In this document: positions 1 to 9,264 of the stretch, piece by piece
Layout: each line of letters opens with the position of its first letter
Numbering within the stretch: the first letter of the stretch is position 1
From: Tieghemiomyces parasiticus
Lineage: Eukaryota; Kickxellomycota; Dimargaritomycetes; Dimargaritales; Dimargaritaceae
Direction: 5' to 3'
Length of the DNA: 17,078 nt
Assembly: GCA_027575765.1 (NCBI GenBank)
Contig: JANBPT010000992.1
Coordinates: 1-17,078 of the forward strand
Program-made: the position numbers and the translations under genes
The notes under the pieces: model-generated
Seen by the model: only the letters and a program-made list of their open reading frames with translations
Told to the model about the DNA's origin: nothing
Database searches by the model: none

Positions 1-3000
1 TCAATCAGACCCATCCACCAGATATCGTCGCTATTGTCAATCACGAAGATACGTTCGCCGGCACGGAACTCCAGTTCACCGTGTTCGCGCGCATTGAATG
101 GGAACTTGGCGTAGTACACCGGATGGTCCTTGAGCGAGTCACGAATGGTCGACGTGCGGTCCGACGGCGCCATGGCTTGCAGTTTGGCGGTCTCGGCCGA
201 TGACCGCACGGCCTTGCGCGAGGTTTCGGTGTGGTCCGGGACCGTCGGGAATGCCGCGACGCCATCACTACCACCAACGTTACCAGTGTCACGGCTGCCA
301 CCGCTTGCGTTTCCATAATTAGTCGTGGTGAGTGGGTAAGGCGCGAGCGGGGGTTCAACCGGTAGCGTGGGCGAGTCCAGGTGGTAGGAATGTACGGTCC
401 GCTCATTGGTGGGGGCGGGTGACCGATCCTGCTGGGGGTGTTCCGAATGATGGACGGTGTCGACTCCTAAAGCCAGTGCAGCGGCAGCCGCAGCCGCCTG
501 GACCTCATGATGGTGGTGACTAGGTGAAGCACCCCCTGAAACCTCGGTGCGGTTGACCCGGTGGTTCAGGCTATCCATCTCGATATGATTAAGGCCCTGA
601 TTGAACAGCTCGCCGTCGTCGAAATTAGATACGCGATGCGGGGACCGCGGCGACTCGGCCATGTTCTGGTGTTGGCGGACGGGGGCGGGGGTGAGGCCAG
701 CACTCGAGGGACTGCGACTGGCCGGGACGGGGGCCGGGGTGATGGGACCTTGGGCCATGGTAGAACTATCGTAGCCATAGCCGTGGAGCACTGATCCGAT
801 CGACAAGGGTCGGGAGTCGTGGGCGTGACGTGCGGCAGCAGCTCCGACGGCAGCCTCAGCCGCAGCGGCGAACGGGGCAGACGAATCAGCGACCTCGGGA
901 ATGTGGGGTTGGCTTCTACCATAGTAGTGGTAGGGCGAGGTGGACGACCGATTGTTGCTGTTGAGAGTTGCCGCGGTCGACTTGGGTGGCTGGCCGTCGG
1001 TACTGTCACGGCTGGGATCCGAAGCAGTAGCGAGGTTGCCGTATTGGCCCACGCCGCTGTCTTCACTACGCAGACCACGTACCCCGAGACCCGCGGCGGC
1101 GGCCGCTCCAGCGGCTAAAGCCGCGTCGGCACCATGGTTGTCGGCAGCCCAGGGCTCAAACTTGCTCGCGCGGGGGTTAAAGTCATTTTCCCCAGGGCCC
1201 GCTGATTTACCATACATGCCCGGAGCGGAGGCGGCGGCAGCGGTCGCGGTGATAGCAGCACCCGTACGCCGCTTGTTGCGCCAGTAAATGTAGGCAAGAC
1301 CAATGAGCACAATAAAAAAGACCAGGGCCAGCGAGATGGCGATGGAGATGATGATGACCAGGGCCGTGGACAGGAACGCCCGGTTCTGCACCACATTGTC
1401 CGGCAGCGGATGGAACACCGACCCGACCGAGCCGGCGGTGCCATCCTCGTTGATGGCGCGCAGGAGCGGGAACCAGCTCTTGTCGCTGATGTCGTACAGC
1501 ATTGTGCTGAGGGTGCCGTAGTTGGCCCAATTGAGGGAGCCCGATACCATCAGCCCGAACGGCGGCGCGGCGGAAGCATCGTCGCGCTTGGTGTGCGTGG
1601 AGCCGCGGTTTACGAGGGCGACCGACTTGGTCATCATGGGGGGTTCCGCGGGGGCGTCCCGGCGGTGGAGGTCCGGTGTCGGGGCCGCCGCGACGGCACT
1701 GCCCGACACGGAGCTAGGAGAAGACGCGACTGGCGAAGAAGCCGTGGTGGCTAATGACGAGGTGGCGTTCGACGAGGTCGAGTCCGAGTTCCGGGTCAAC
1801 GGCACCAGCAGGAGACTCCGGACCAGCGACCCTTTAAGGGTGGAGGTGGCCACGACAGGGGCGAGGGAAGAACCGTTCCAGTAGTACAGGTATGAATCGC
1901 TGGTATCCCCGACGGTACCGGCCACGTAAAAGTTAACGCCGGCCATGGCCTTGGCGCGGGAGGCGACGTTGGGGTCGGGGATCTTGGACGTGTCAACATT
2001 GGCCCGCACGGTGGCGTTGGGCGCAACCATGGCGAGGGACTGGACGGGGCCCGGGAGGGCGTCTGCGGCGGTAAAATTTCCCCACATGCCCTGCTCGGTT
2101 CCGTAGACGGCCAGGTACTGGGTCTGACCGCTGACGGTAAAGGTTCCGCCGGCCAGGATGTACTCATTCTTGTCGCCCACCAGGGACAGGGTATTGACGA
2201 TTCCAGGGAGCCCTGCGCCCAAGCTCTGCCACTGATTATTTTTGTAGTTAAACAGGCACACGCTCTCGCAGGTCAGCGTCCCGGCCTTGTTGAATAGCCC
2301 CGCCACCAGCACGGTCTGGGTGGACGGAATAGGGACGATCGTGCGCACGAAAACGGTGCTGTTGGTGAGCAGAATCGAGTTGACAAAGTGCGGTGTGAAG
2401 CGGCCGCCGTAGTAGTTGCTGCCATCGAGGCCACTCAGCGGGAGCATGGACGAGACGTACTCCTCGTTCTGGAAGTTCCAGATGGCAAATCCTTGAAACT
2501 CGCCTTGCGGGGCGGCGTCGTTGCTGTTGTTGTAAAAAGGGATTCCGCCGATGAAGAGTTGGGAGTCGGCCAAGGCGAGGGCGTGAATTTCGCCGCTAAG
2601 GCCGGCTCCAAGGGGCTGAATGGTTTTCTGATCGCTCACGACCGCGATATTGCGCACGTCATCGCTCGGGCCCTGAAACCGGCCGGCGATAACCAGATTG
2701 GGGCTGTCACTGTCCTGCGCCGGGGAGGGCATATAGTACAGACCGCTGAGTACGGTGGCGCCGTGAGTGGCCAGGGAGGACACGTTAGCGTAGGACGGGG
2801 CTGCGGAGAGGGTAGCCGCATTAAACACGGGACTGAGCTCGAAGCGATCGTTCATCCCGACGACACCCGGGACGCGGGATGCGGCGACAGCCGAGAAGGA
2901 GCCTCCAAAGAACACCGGAGTGGCGGTGCCGTTAGTCGCCTGTAGGCGGTGGAGACTGTTGTCGTCAAGTACGGGGAGGCCGTCGGCGCTGGCGATTGCG

Positions 3001-5294
3001 CCGTTGAGGAACGGAGCGTCAGCCCAGGTGTGGTTCTGGGCGTTCCAGGCCGCCAGACCGCCGACCTGCAGGTCCGCGGTGGTCACGTTGCCGTCCTTGA
3101 AGATGGTTCCAAACTGACCGGCGAAGAAGACAGTAGGGACCCGATCCCGGAATCCAAGGGTCACAGAACTGATCGTGCCGTTAACGCCACCAGCGATTGG
3201 GTGGAGGCGCTGGTCGTTGAGACTAAGGCGTGCCAGCCGGTTCAGGTTGGTGGCGGGGGGCGACCCCATCACGTTAGTAAAAGCGCCACCGACGTAGACG
3301 TCATTGGCACCCACCAAGACAAGGCCGAGCACCTGGTTATTGACTCCGCCACCCATGGGGGCTACCATGCGGCCCCCGTTGTACAGTACCAAGTTGTGGG
3401 CACCGGTGCTGGGCTCGGCAAAATAACCTCCTAGAATCAGGCTATCCGTATCGCGGGCCACGATGGTGTTAACGATTGCACCGTCAGCCAGGGGGGACTT
3501 GAGGGCGTCGAAGGCCAGGCTCGTGGCTTGGATGGAAGCTGCCGTCTTCCCCTGCGGCTTCATACGCAAGACACCGCCCAGGTGGTCAAAACTAGCGACT
3601 TTTTGCAGGACGAGGCGGGCCGCGATAAGTTTGACGGCGGTACCAGAAGCCCCATCGGCTAGGGACAGGGTGACAGAGGGGATAAAGTCGCCCGTGGTGA
3701 CGCCCACGAAACCCGAGTAGACGGGCACGTTGGTGTCGGTGAACTGATTCTGGGATACGGTGACGATGTCGTCCTGGCCAGGGTAGAGCTGGATGCGAAG
3801 CTTTACCGACACGCGAGATGAGCAGTCACTAGTGTATTGGCAACCCGGGACAGCCAGGGCCACCTTGTAGGTCCCGGAAGCGGTCACGTAAGGATGGTAG
3901 GTCACAACGTTGGCGTCGGGATTCTGAGAAGGATTGACGGTGGCCTGCAGAAAGGTGGTATCTGTGACGGGCACGGTGATTTGGGTCCACCCGCCGGTAA
4001 TCTGGGCGTCAGGACGGTACGGAACACTGTTACAGGCCGGATTGACCACATCGAGCGGGGAGACGCTAATGTCGCGCTGGTATAACTCCACGCCAGCGAG
4101 ACCGGCGCCCTGGCCGAACCACTTCTCAATAGTGATTTGAATGCCCGAGACAGTCACATCATCCACCACTTCAAATTCCTGCCATTGGGAGCCTTGAGCG
4201 AGCGGACACGACTGGCTGCAGGTCCTCCGCTGGTCGGACCGAGGGTCCGTATAGGATAGCGTAATGGGGGTGTTTTGCGGGGAACTGTCGAGACGGAAGC
4301 CCATGGTGCCTCGGCTGGTAATGTCGGCGTTCCGGAGCCGGAGGAAGGACGGGCGTAGAGATGCTTTGAAATCAGCGCGCCAGTATCCGGGCATCAGGTC
4401 GCGGAGCAGCCACGGATTGCGCTTGGTCTGGAGAGACTTGGTACAGATGGCGTTGGTCGGGTTAGCGAAGGTAACGTTGAGATTGTCGTTGCCACTGGTA
4501 ACGGTGGCCCGGGCCAGGTTGATGGGCTGGCCGGCGGGTGGAAGCGTGGACGAGTCGTCGAGCGTGGCAGTGAAGTTACCACCAAAGTACACGGTCGAAT
4601 CGTCGGGCGACATGGTGATGGATCCCACGTAACCATCCAGGCCGGAAAATGGGACGGGTAGCCATCCACTTGGGCTCCAGATGGCGGCATTGGGGCCGAA
4701 GGCCTGTGTGGGAGGGGCGTCCGACCCATCACCGCGGTCCCGGAGCGGACCAGTAAAGAGACCTCCCACGTAAACTAGCATCCTGGAGCTATCACAGTGC
4801 AAGGCCAGGACGTTGCCATCGACACCGCGGCCCAGGGCCACGACTCGGCTGGATTGGAGGTCATAGGCGACGATACCTCGACTCTCTACACCGGCAAAAT
4901 GAGTAAAGTTGCCACCGATGAATACCACCGACTCCTGCTCATTCTTAATGAGGCACGAGGTGGTGAGCTGGTCGCCTGGCGATGTCTGGCCGAGGATTTC
5001 GAGACTCGTGCCGTTGAGCATGACCATGGTAGAGGTTTTGTTGCTGAGCACGGTGGGGCCGGCTGTTTCAGACACGCTGACCAGACTCGAGATGCCACTG
5101 AACTTCCCCGTAATAGCCAGCTGACCCGTGATGGAGGTATCGATCCGTGGCAGCTGGTTCACACTGCCATCAGTTGGAGAGGTTGTGGCCCGGGGAGACG
5201 TGGAGGAGGAGGAGGAGGAGGCGCCTAGGACCGGCCCAGGGCCGGCGACGGCCAGCACGGCGGCGATTGACCGTAGTATTATCCGGAATAGCAT
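1..5294 (-). CDS. RAX2: Rax2-like cortical polarity marker with C-terminal SH3 domain (3' end outside window)
   Basis: One uninterrupted frame of about 1,764 codons runs from an ATG at 5294 to the window edge with no stop or intron. It starts with a signal peptide (MLFRIILRSIAAVLAVAG). A very long Asn-X-Ser/Thr-rich ectodomain follows, with repeated kelch-like blade motifs: FIGGNF, VYVGGLF, YFGGNFTA, VYVGGAFTN, FFAGQF, FFGGSF, VIAGRF, LVAGLF and LAGGTFT. A Rax2-type juxtamembrane block (around LYDISDKSWFPLL) precedes a single membrane helix at about residues 1309-1340 and a basic stop-transfer RNKRR. The roughly 380-residue cytoplasmic tail is low-complexity (Ala runs, SHHHH, Pro/Ser) and ends in an SH3 domain starting near residue 1726 (YYAKFPFNAREHGELEF, then DDIWWMG), cut by the window edge. 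In yeasts Rax2 is a plasma-membrane landmark for bud or growth-site choice and works with Rax1. The SH3 is not part of the yeast proteins, so partners may differ here. Identity is strong; the symbol is by family. Confidence 0.9.
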   Translation of the reverse strand, partial: MLFRIILRSIAAVLAVAGPGPVLGASSSSSSTSPRATTSPTDGSVNQLPRIDTSITGQLAITGKFSGISSLVSVSETAGPTVLSNKTSTMVMLNGTSLEILGQTSPGDQLTTSCLIKNEQESVVFIGGNFTHFAGVESRGIVAYDLQSSRVVALGRGVDGNVLALHCDSSRMLVYVGGLFTGPLRDRGDGSDAPPTQAFGPNAAIWSPSGWLPVPFSGLDGYVGSITMSPDDSTVYFGGNFTATLDDSSTLPPAGQPINLARATVTSGNDNLNVTFANPTNAICTKSLQTKRNPWLLRDLMPGYWRADFKASLRPSFLRLRNADITSRGTMGFRLDSSPQNTPITLSYTDPRSDQRRTCSQSCPLAQGSQWQEFEVVDDVTVSGIQITIEKWFGQGAGLAGVELYQRDISVSPLDVVNPACNSVPYRPDAQITGGWTQITVPVTDTTFLQATVNPSQNPDANVVTYHPYVTASGTYKVALAVPGCQYTSDCSSRVSVKLRIQLYPGQDDIVTVSQNQFTDTNVPVYSGFVGVTTGDFIPSVTLSLADGASGTAVKLIAARLVLQKVASFDHLGGVLRMKPQGKTAASIQATSLAFDALKSPLADGAIVNTIVARDTDSLILGGYFAEPSTGAHNLVLYNGGRMVAPMGGGVNNQVLGLVLVGANDVYVGGAFTNVMGSPPATNLNRLARLSLNDQRLHPIAGGVNGTISSVTLGFRDRVPTVFFAGQFGTIFKDGNVTTADLQVGGLAAWNAQNHTWADAPFLNGAIASADGLPVLDDNSLHRLQATNGTATPVFFGGSFSAVAASRVPGVVGMNDRFELSPVFNAATLSAAPSYANVSSLATHGATVLSGLYYMPSPAQDSDSPNLVIAGRFQGPSDDVRNIAVVSDQKTIQPLGAGLSGEIHALALADSQLFIGGIPFYNNSNDAAPQGEFQGFAIWNFQNEEYVSSMLPLSGLDGSNYYGGRFTPHFVNSILLTNSTVFVRTIVPIPSTQTVLVAGLFNKAGTLTCESVCLFNYKNNQWQSLGAGLPGIVNTLSLVGDKNEYILAGGTFTVSGQTQYLAVYGTEQGMWGNFTAADALPGPVQSLAMVAPNATVRANVDTSKIPDPNVASRAKAMAGVNFYVAGTVGDTSDSYLYYWNGSSLAPVVATSTLKGSLVRSLLLVPLTRNSDSTSSNATSSLATTASSPVASSPSSVSGSAVAAAPTPDLHRRDAPAEPPMMTKSVALVNRGSTHTKRDDASAAPPFGLMVSGSLNWANYGTLSTMLYDISDKSWFPLLRAINEDGTAGSVGSVFHPLPDNVVQNRAFLSTALVIIISIAISLALVFFIVLIGLAYIYWRNKRRTGAAITATAAAASAPGMYGKSAGPGENDFNPRASKFEPWAADNHGADAALAAGAAAAAGLGVRGLRSEDSGVGQYGNLATASDPSRDSTDGQPPKSTAATLNSNNRSSTSPYHYYGRSQPHIPEVADSSAPFAAAAEAAVGAAAARHAHDSRPLSIGSVLHGYGYDSSTMAQGPITPAPVPASRSPSSAGLTPAPVRQHQNMAESPRSPHRVSNFDDGELFNQGLNHIEMDSLNHRVNRTEVSGGASPSHHHHEVQAAAAAAALALGVDTVHHSEHPQQDRSPAPTNERTVHSYHLDSPTLPVEPPLAPYPLTTTNYGNASGGSRDTGNVGGSDGVAAFPTVPDHTETSRKAVRSSAETAKLQAMAPSDRTSTIRDSLKDHPVYYAKFPFNAREHGELEFRAGERIFVIDNSDDIWWMGLI

Positions 5295-5330
5295 TCGTAG
5301 GCTTGATTCGGCGGTGGAGAGTGAGTTGGG

Positions 5331-5338
5331 CTATATAA
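5331..5338 (-). promoter_or_regulatory. TATA-like element of the Rax2 gene
   Basis: On the minus strand the sequence AATTATATAG lies about 40 bases upstream of the Rax2 ATG. It sits in otherwise C/T-rich DNA, as expected for a fungal core promoter with a short leader. Position and sequence are seen; function is inferred. Confidence 0.4.
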
Positions 5339-7860
5339 TTGAGGAGGTGGAAGTGGGTCAGGGAATACGGTGGCGTGGCAGAGTATTGAGTGTAAAAGCG
5401 TCGTGTAGTGCAGTGAATAAGAGTGGCGGCAGCAGGCATGGGTCAGTGGTCGGTAAAGGACGTGGAGGGGCACAGGATAGAGGCGACATGGGTGCAGGGG
5501 GTCAGTGAGCAGGGCAGAATGGTTGACGACGAGCGGGGGTTGTGAATACACAGTTGGAGGGTCGTAGGGAAGAGTGGGGAGGTGAGGTAAAGGGCGCTTG
5601 TGCGTTAGTGGACACATATCGTAAAGGACGGGGCCGTAGTGCGGACACAAGCGTAGCACGAGCCCAAAGGTACAGGCCGAGTCGGACGGCAACACGTCTC
5701 GCGCTGGTCGCCCTATCGCAACACCCACGGGAGGAACCAGAGAGCAGCGTGGCCGCTGAGGAGAACGGAGAGGAAAGGCGGCCGGACCGGAATTCGGAGT
5801 ACCACGGGCCGCAGGGATTGAGAAGGGGGGAGGTCTCTCGCCAAAGCTCCGCCGTGTACCAGCGCACCAGTCACAGCCCGCGTCCTAGGGACAAAGAAAG
5901 AAGGCTGGGTTGAGCGGGTCCGGGGCCCATGGGCGGCGGGTGCCGCTGGCGGACCGCCCTTTGTTATGGCCAACGCACAGAAGTGCGTGGATGAGGATGC
6001 AGTGCATATATGCATACACTTACGGTATACCCTCGCCAGGCTAAAGAAATAGGGCGGAAACAGTTGGTTGGGGATTCTTATGGCGTTAGGAATCAACACG
6101 GCTGGGCTGCGGTCTAAGAGCGGGCGAACGGCAACAAAAAATGGCAACGGAGGTTGGAATTAGTAGGGCGGCGGGTGGGCTAACGGGATGACGCCCGTGG
6201 CAAGGGGAGAGCCGGGAGGGATGAAGTAACGAGGCGACGGAGAGTAAGTTGAGAAGAAGGCACGGGAGCTACCGCCACGGCGCCAAAGTGACGAGGGGGT
6301 GCAGAGAATCGGTAGGGGGCGGAATCTCCGCAACCCAGGAGGATGGCAGTAGGTATGAGGGGGGCGGATCGTGGCAGAGAACGGGGAGTGGTAACCGGCA
6401 GAGAAGAGGCGGGAAGGTGGAATCCAATAAAGTATCGAACACAGGAGCGGCAGCGGAGTTCAACGGCCAGGCCAATAGTGCCTGAAAGTCGGAGTTTCTG
6501 CCAACAGAAGCGACAAGGCGAAGTCCCCGGCGGAGAACCGCTCGGTGGCAAAGGTGTGGACGTACCGTGCGGTAACGAGGGGCGTTGCAATGGGCGAGGA
6601 CGGAAGTGCGAGGGGGAAAAGACCAGGCACCGAAAGAGGCGTGGGACGGGTTGCGAGGGCTCAACCCCGGGTGGACATGCGAGATAAACAGCGAAAGGCG
6701 AATGAAGAATGCGGACGTGGAAAGCGTAGTGATAAAAGTGTGGGACAGAGAAGGAAGGGACGGCGCCCGCGCGCGGGTGAGGGTGCGACAGGTAGTTAAA
6801 GGTTTGGGGATAAAGAACGGACAGGACGAGCCGGTCGACGACAGCGCGCTGGTGGCAAAGGAGGCGGGGCGGTTGTTAAAGAGGGAAGGAAGGCCAATGT
6901 CTCCGAAAGGGGCTAAAAAAAGCGAACAGCGGCGCTATACAAATAGGGGGGAGGGAGAATAGGAACGAGCACGACTGGGGGCGTGTCGATGGGGGCAGCA
7001 GACCGGTGGAGTAGAGAGAACGGACGAGGAGGAGCGCTCGCAGGAAGCCTAGCCGCAATTAAGGGGGAGGAGAGGACGATGCGCGCCAGGGGGAAAAGGA
7101 GGGCTTTGGCAGGCGGGGGTCCTTGACGGCGAGCGCTGGTGAAAACACAAACACCGCCAGGCCAGCGCGCCCACGGGACAACAGTAGCGAGGAGGCGCAC
7201 AGGCACCCTGGCCGTACCACCTCAGCGCTGGCAAAGACCTGCCCCCCGCACCGCACGTCCAGCAACGCGCCCTTCGGCATGCCACCCACTCCGTTGCAGG
7301 CCCAGCCGCCTTCCGGCTTCTTCGGCGCCGCACCTGTTCTGTTCGCCGTGTGTTTTACCTGCTAGGTACCCAACAGTGGGGACACGAATAGGACCAGTGG
7401 CCGACGGTCGCTCCACATGCGTGAAACGCCCATCCGCCTTCCCTCGGGCCGCTGGGGCTTGACGTCGAGCAACCCTCCAACCCACAACCACAGAGTGCGC
7501 TGCACTGTTGGCCGCCAATCCATGTTACCCTAGACAGCCACATATTTCAGCGCAACCAGTGTGTGGCCCCGCACAGTAGCAGGTCAATGCCAACCCGGTA
7601 CGTCGGAGAGTGTGGGGGGGGAGTCGATCTCCATTGACCTGCGGCCCAATTGCGTTCGTAACCTTACTTTTAGCTCCCTTTTGGGACCTTGGCTTATGGC
7701 CGGTCGAGGGGGGCATCATTGCCTCGTTTCGCTTTGCTGCCTATCATTCGCTCCCACACGCGCTGCTCATTCATACTTTCTATCGTCGCACGGTTGATCT
7801 GCGTCACGGCCCTAGCCCTACGGCCCCATCATTGTTGTCGGCTACGCTTCACTCCCCCAT
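5339..7860. other. Long non-coding stretch with strong purine/pyrimidine strand asymmetry
   Basis: No intact gene is convincing here. Open frames of up to about 150 codons exist on both strands. Their translations are rich in Pro, Arg and Ser, carry no recognisable domain, and follow from the GC-rich skewed composition. From about 5340 to 7120 the + strand is dominated by G and A, so the strand coding for the Rax2 gene is C/T-rich, like the leaders of the other genes in the window. The bias changes near 7120-7140, after which C becomes common on the + strand. A perfect 12-base palindrome (TGCATATATGCA) lies at 6003-6014. I saw no tRNA or rRNA signature. Confidence 0.5.
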
Positions 7861-7869
7861 AGCACTATA

Positions 7870-8640
7870 ATATTGACGGAATTTATGACGTCCGCGGAAA
7901 TTGGCTATCTATTAGGCATAACCAAGCGCGGTTAGATAGTTACCGACTCCTCCCCACACAACCTGGTCTTCATTCACACAGTGCTCCGATACAAATTAGA
8001 GAACGACACATTACCGTCGCCTTCCCAATCACCCACCAACTTCCAGCCGGTGCCCCTGGCGGCTGGCGTTGGTTTACCTTACCCCCCCCCGTTCGATAGC
8101 GATTATACACATTGATTGACTCAGTCCTTCGGCCCCTTGACCACGGTCGCTATCAGGCTCTACCGTCATTCCGCACGTTCCTGTCGCGTTGACTCAGTTG
8201 CAGGGGTTCGGTAGACCGCCACCCCCGTCGACTTAGGGGTGAGAGGTGAACCGTAGGAGGCCGTTGTCCGTCAGACCTACTACTGTCGTTACTCCCCTGC
8301 CACCCGCAGTTCGCATGCGTGGTAACCACCATACTGCACTCCTCTGCTTTCCTTCCCCCCTAGCTGATTTACCATGTTGACAGGCTGCGTGTCTTTGGGC
8401 AAAGGCGGTTATATCTGGCCACCGTCTGACATACTGCCGCCACTGCTTCCACCAAGGGCTGCGTTCGGGTGTGGCTAGGTGTCGTTCCCCTTTAGTGCGC
8501 TGTCGGCTTGGGTGTTGCACAGTGGCTGGCTTAAGGGGAAGGGAACTCTGGCCTACAGCATGGCCGCCGCTGACGGAGATCGTGGCACGGCGACATCGCT
8601 CGGATTTCCAGTACCTTAGCTTTCCTTATTTCCATTGGGG
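7870..8640 (-). pseudogene. Decayed Ty3/gypsy-like integrase (retrotransposon relic)
   Basis: One minus-strand frame with several stops (first at 8233-8235) keeps the landmarks of a retrotransposon integrase in order and at sensible spacing. Near 8630-8590 is a linker-like stretch (GKLRYWKSERCRR). Then comes a degenerate HHCC zinc finger: His at the codons starting at 8514 and 8481, WWKQWRQYVRRW from 8454, then HAACQHGK around 8391-8370 with the first Cys replaced by His. TVVGLTDNGLLRF (8286-8248) resembles the VVVDRLTK.HF strand. DSDRG follows (Asp codon at 8148), as in the second catalytic Asp motif, and IANFRGRHKF (7908-7879) resembles the 'FGRHP' region. Each match is partial; the ordered series is the argument. 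No RT, RNase H or LTR was recognised. It could still be chance similarity. Confidence 0.4.
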
Positions 8641-9110
8641 ACTAGTTGTGTTGTTGCGCCACACGTCTTTGTTGATGGCGGAGCGTACATATTTGTATTA
8701 ATCGGCGATTGGCCGCTGGTATCAACCGTAGGGCAAAGCCCGGTAGCGCTTGAGAACTCCGGCCTCGGTGTTGGGCAGTGGGCTACATGCCTAGAAGAGC
8801 CGCGTGTTGGTATTGTCGGTTGAAAAATGGAGTGGGCCTGGAGATGGCTGCTGCCGGTGATAGTGATGAGTCGCCTCTTAATGACCTAGAGGTAGTAATT
8901 CTACCGCGGCACCTTAGCCTCTCTAGGTACTAAAGTTTGTTTATACTAATGAACCCTTTGCTAGGTGATACTTTAATTGCGGGCCCGTCAACGCGGCCTG
9001 GGTAAAGAAAATATGTATACCCATTTCCCAAACAGCGCCCACCGACCCGAGCTGGTTGCGCAGCGGGCAAAACGCTGGTTGTAGCCGACTCGGCAATGCC
9101 AAACCCTACA
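8641..9110. other. Intergenic, no recognisable gene
   Basis: This stretch lies between the putative integrase relic and the RAD18 promoter. Open frames of 62-65 codons occur but show no domain or codon pattern. It may hold further eroded retroelement sequence, but I could not recognise reverse transcriptase or RNase H motifs in any frame. Confidence 0.4.
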
Positions 9111-9116
9111 ACGCGT
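9111..9116 (+). promoter_or_regulatory. MluI cell-cycle box (ACGCGT) upstream of RAD18
   Basis: A perfect ACGCGT palindrome sits 149 bases before the RAD18 ATG, followed by a C/T-rich leader (about 9128-9260). In yeasts this box binds MBF and drives G1/S expression of replication and repair genes. Use by RAD18 here is inferred from position. Confidence 0.35.
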
Positions 9117-9264
9117 ATACCACGCATTTTCCTCCAGCGCCCTCACCCTTGACCATTTGTTTTCTTCGTGAGGCCCGTCTCGACCAACGTTTCGACTCGG
9201 CTGAACTTCCCGACTCGCCTCCCTCTCACCACCCCTCTTAACTTGCCACCGCACCTTCGTCCGC

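Noticed and set aside
566..1078. Open frame of 170 codons on the minus strand, and others at 1115-1444, 1796-2167 and 4394-4732
   Set aside because: They lie in other frames of the continuous Rax2 reading frame, and their translations are low-complexity Pro/Arg/Ser shadows.
2388..2945. 185-codon + strand frame opposite the Rax2 gene, and similar ones at 2949-3434 and 4797-5228
   Set aside because: Antisense shadows of the GC-rich Rax2 gene; no domain is recognisable.
5279..6664. Several minus-strand frames of 89-149 codons upstream of the Rax2 gene
   Set aside because: Composition follows the C/T bias of the strand, there are no motifs, and frames overlap each other. More likely leader or intergenic DNA.
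6343..6962. Overlapping + strand frames rich in Arg, Gly, Lys and Glu
   Set aside because: A product of the purine-rich composition; no conserved motif or splice-linked partner seen.
7049..7518. Cys/Arg-rich frames on both strands near 7050-7520
   Set aside because: Cysteine spacing does not fit a zinc-finger family, and the frames are mutually overlapping.
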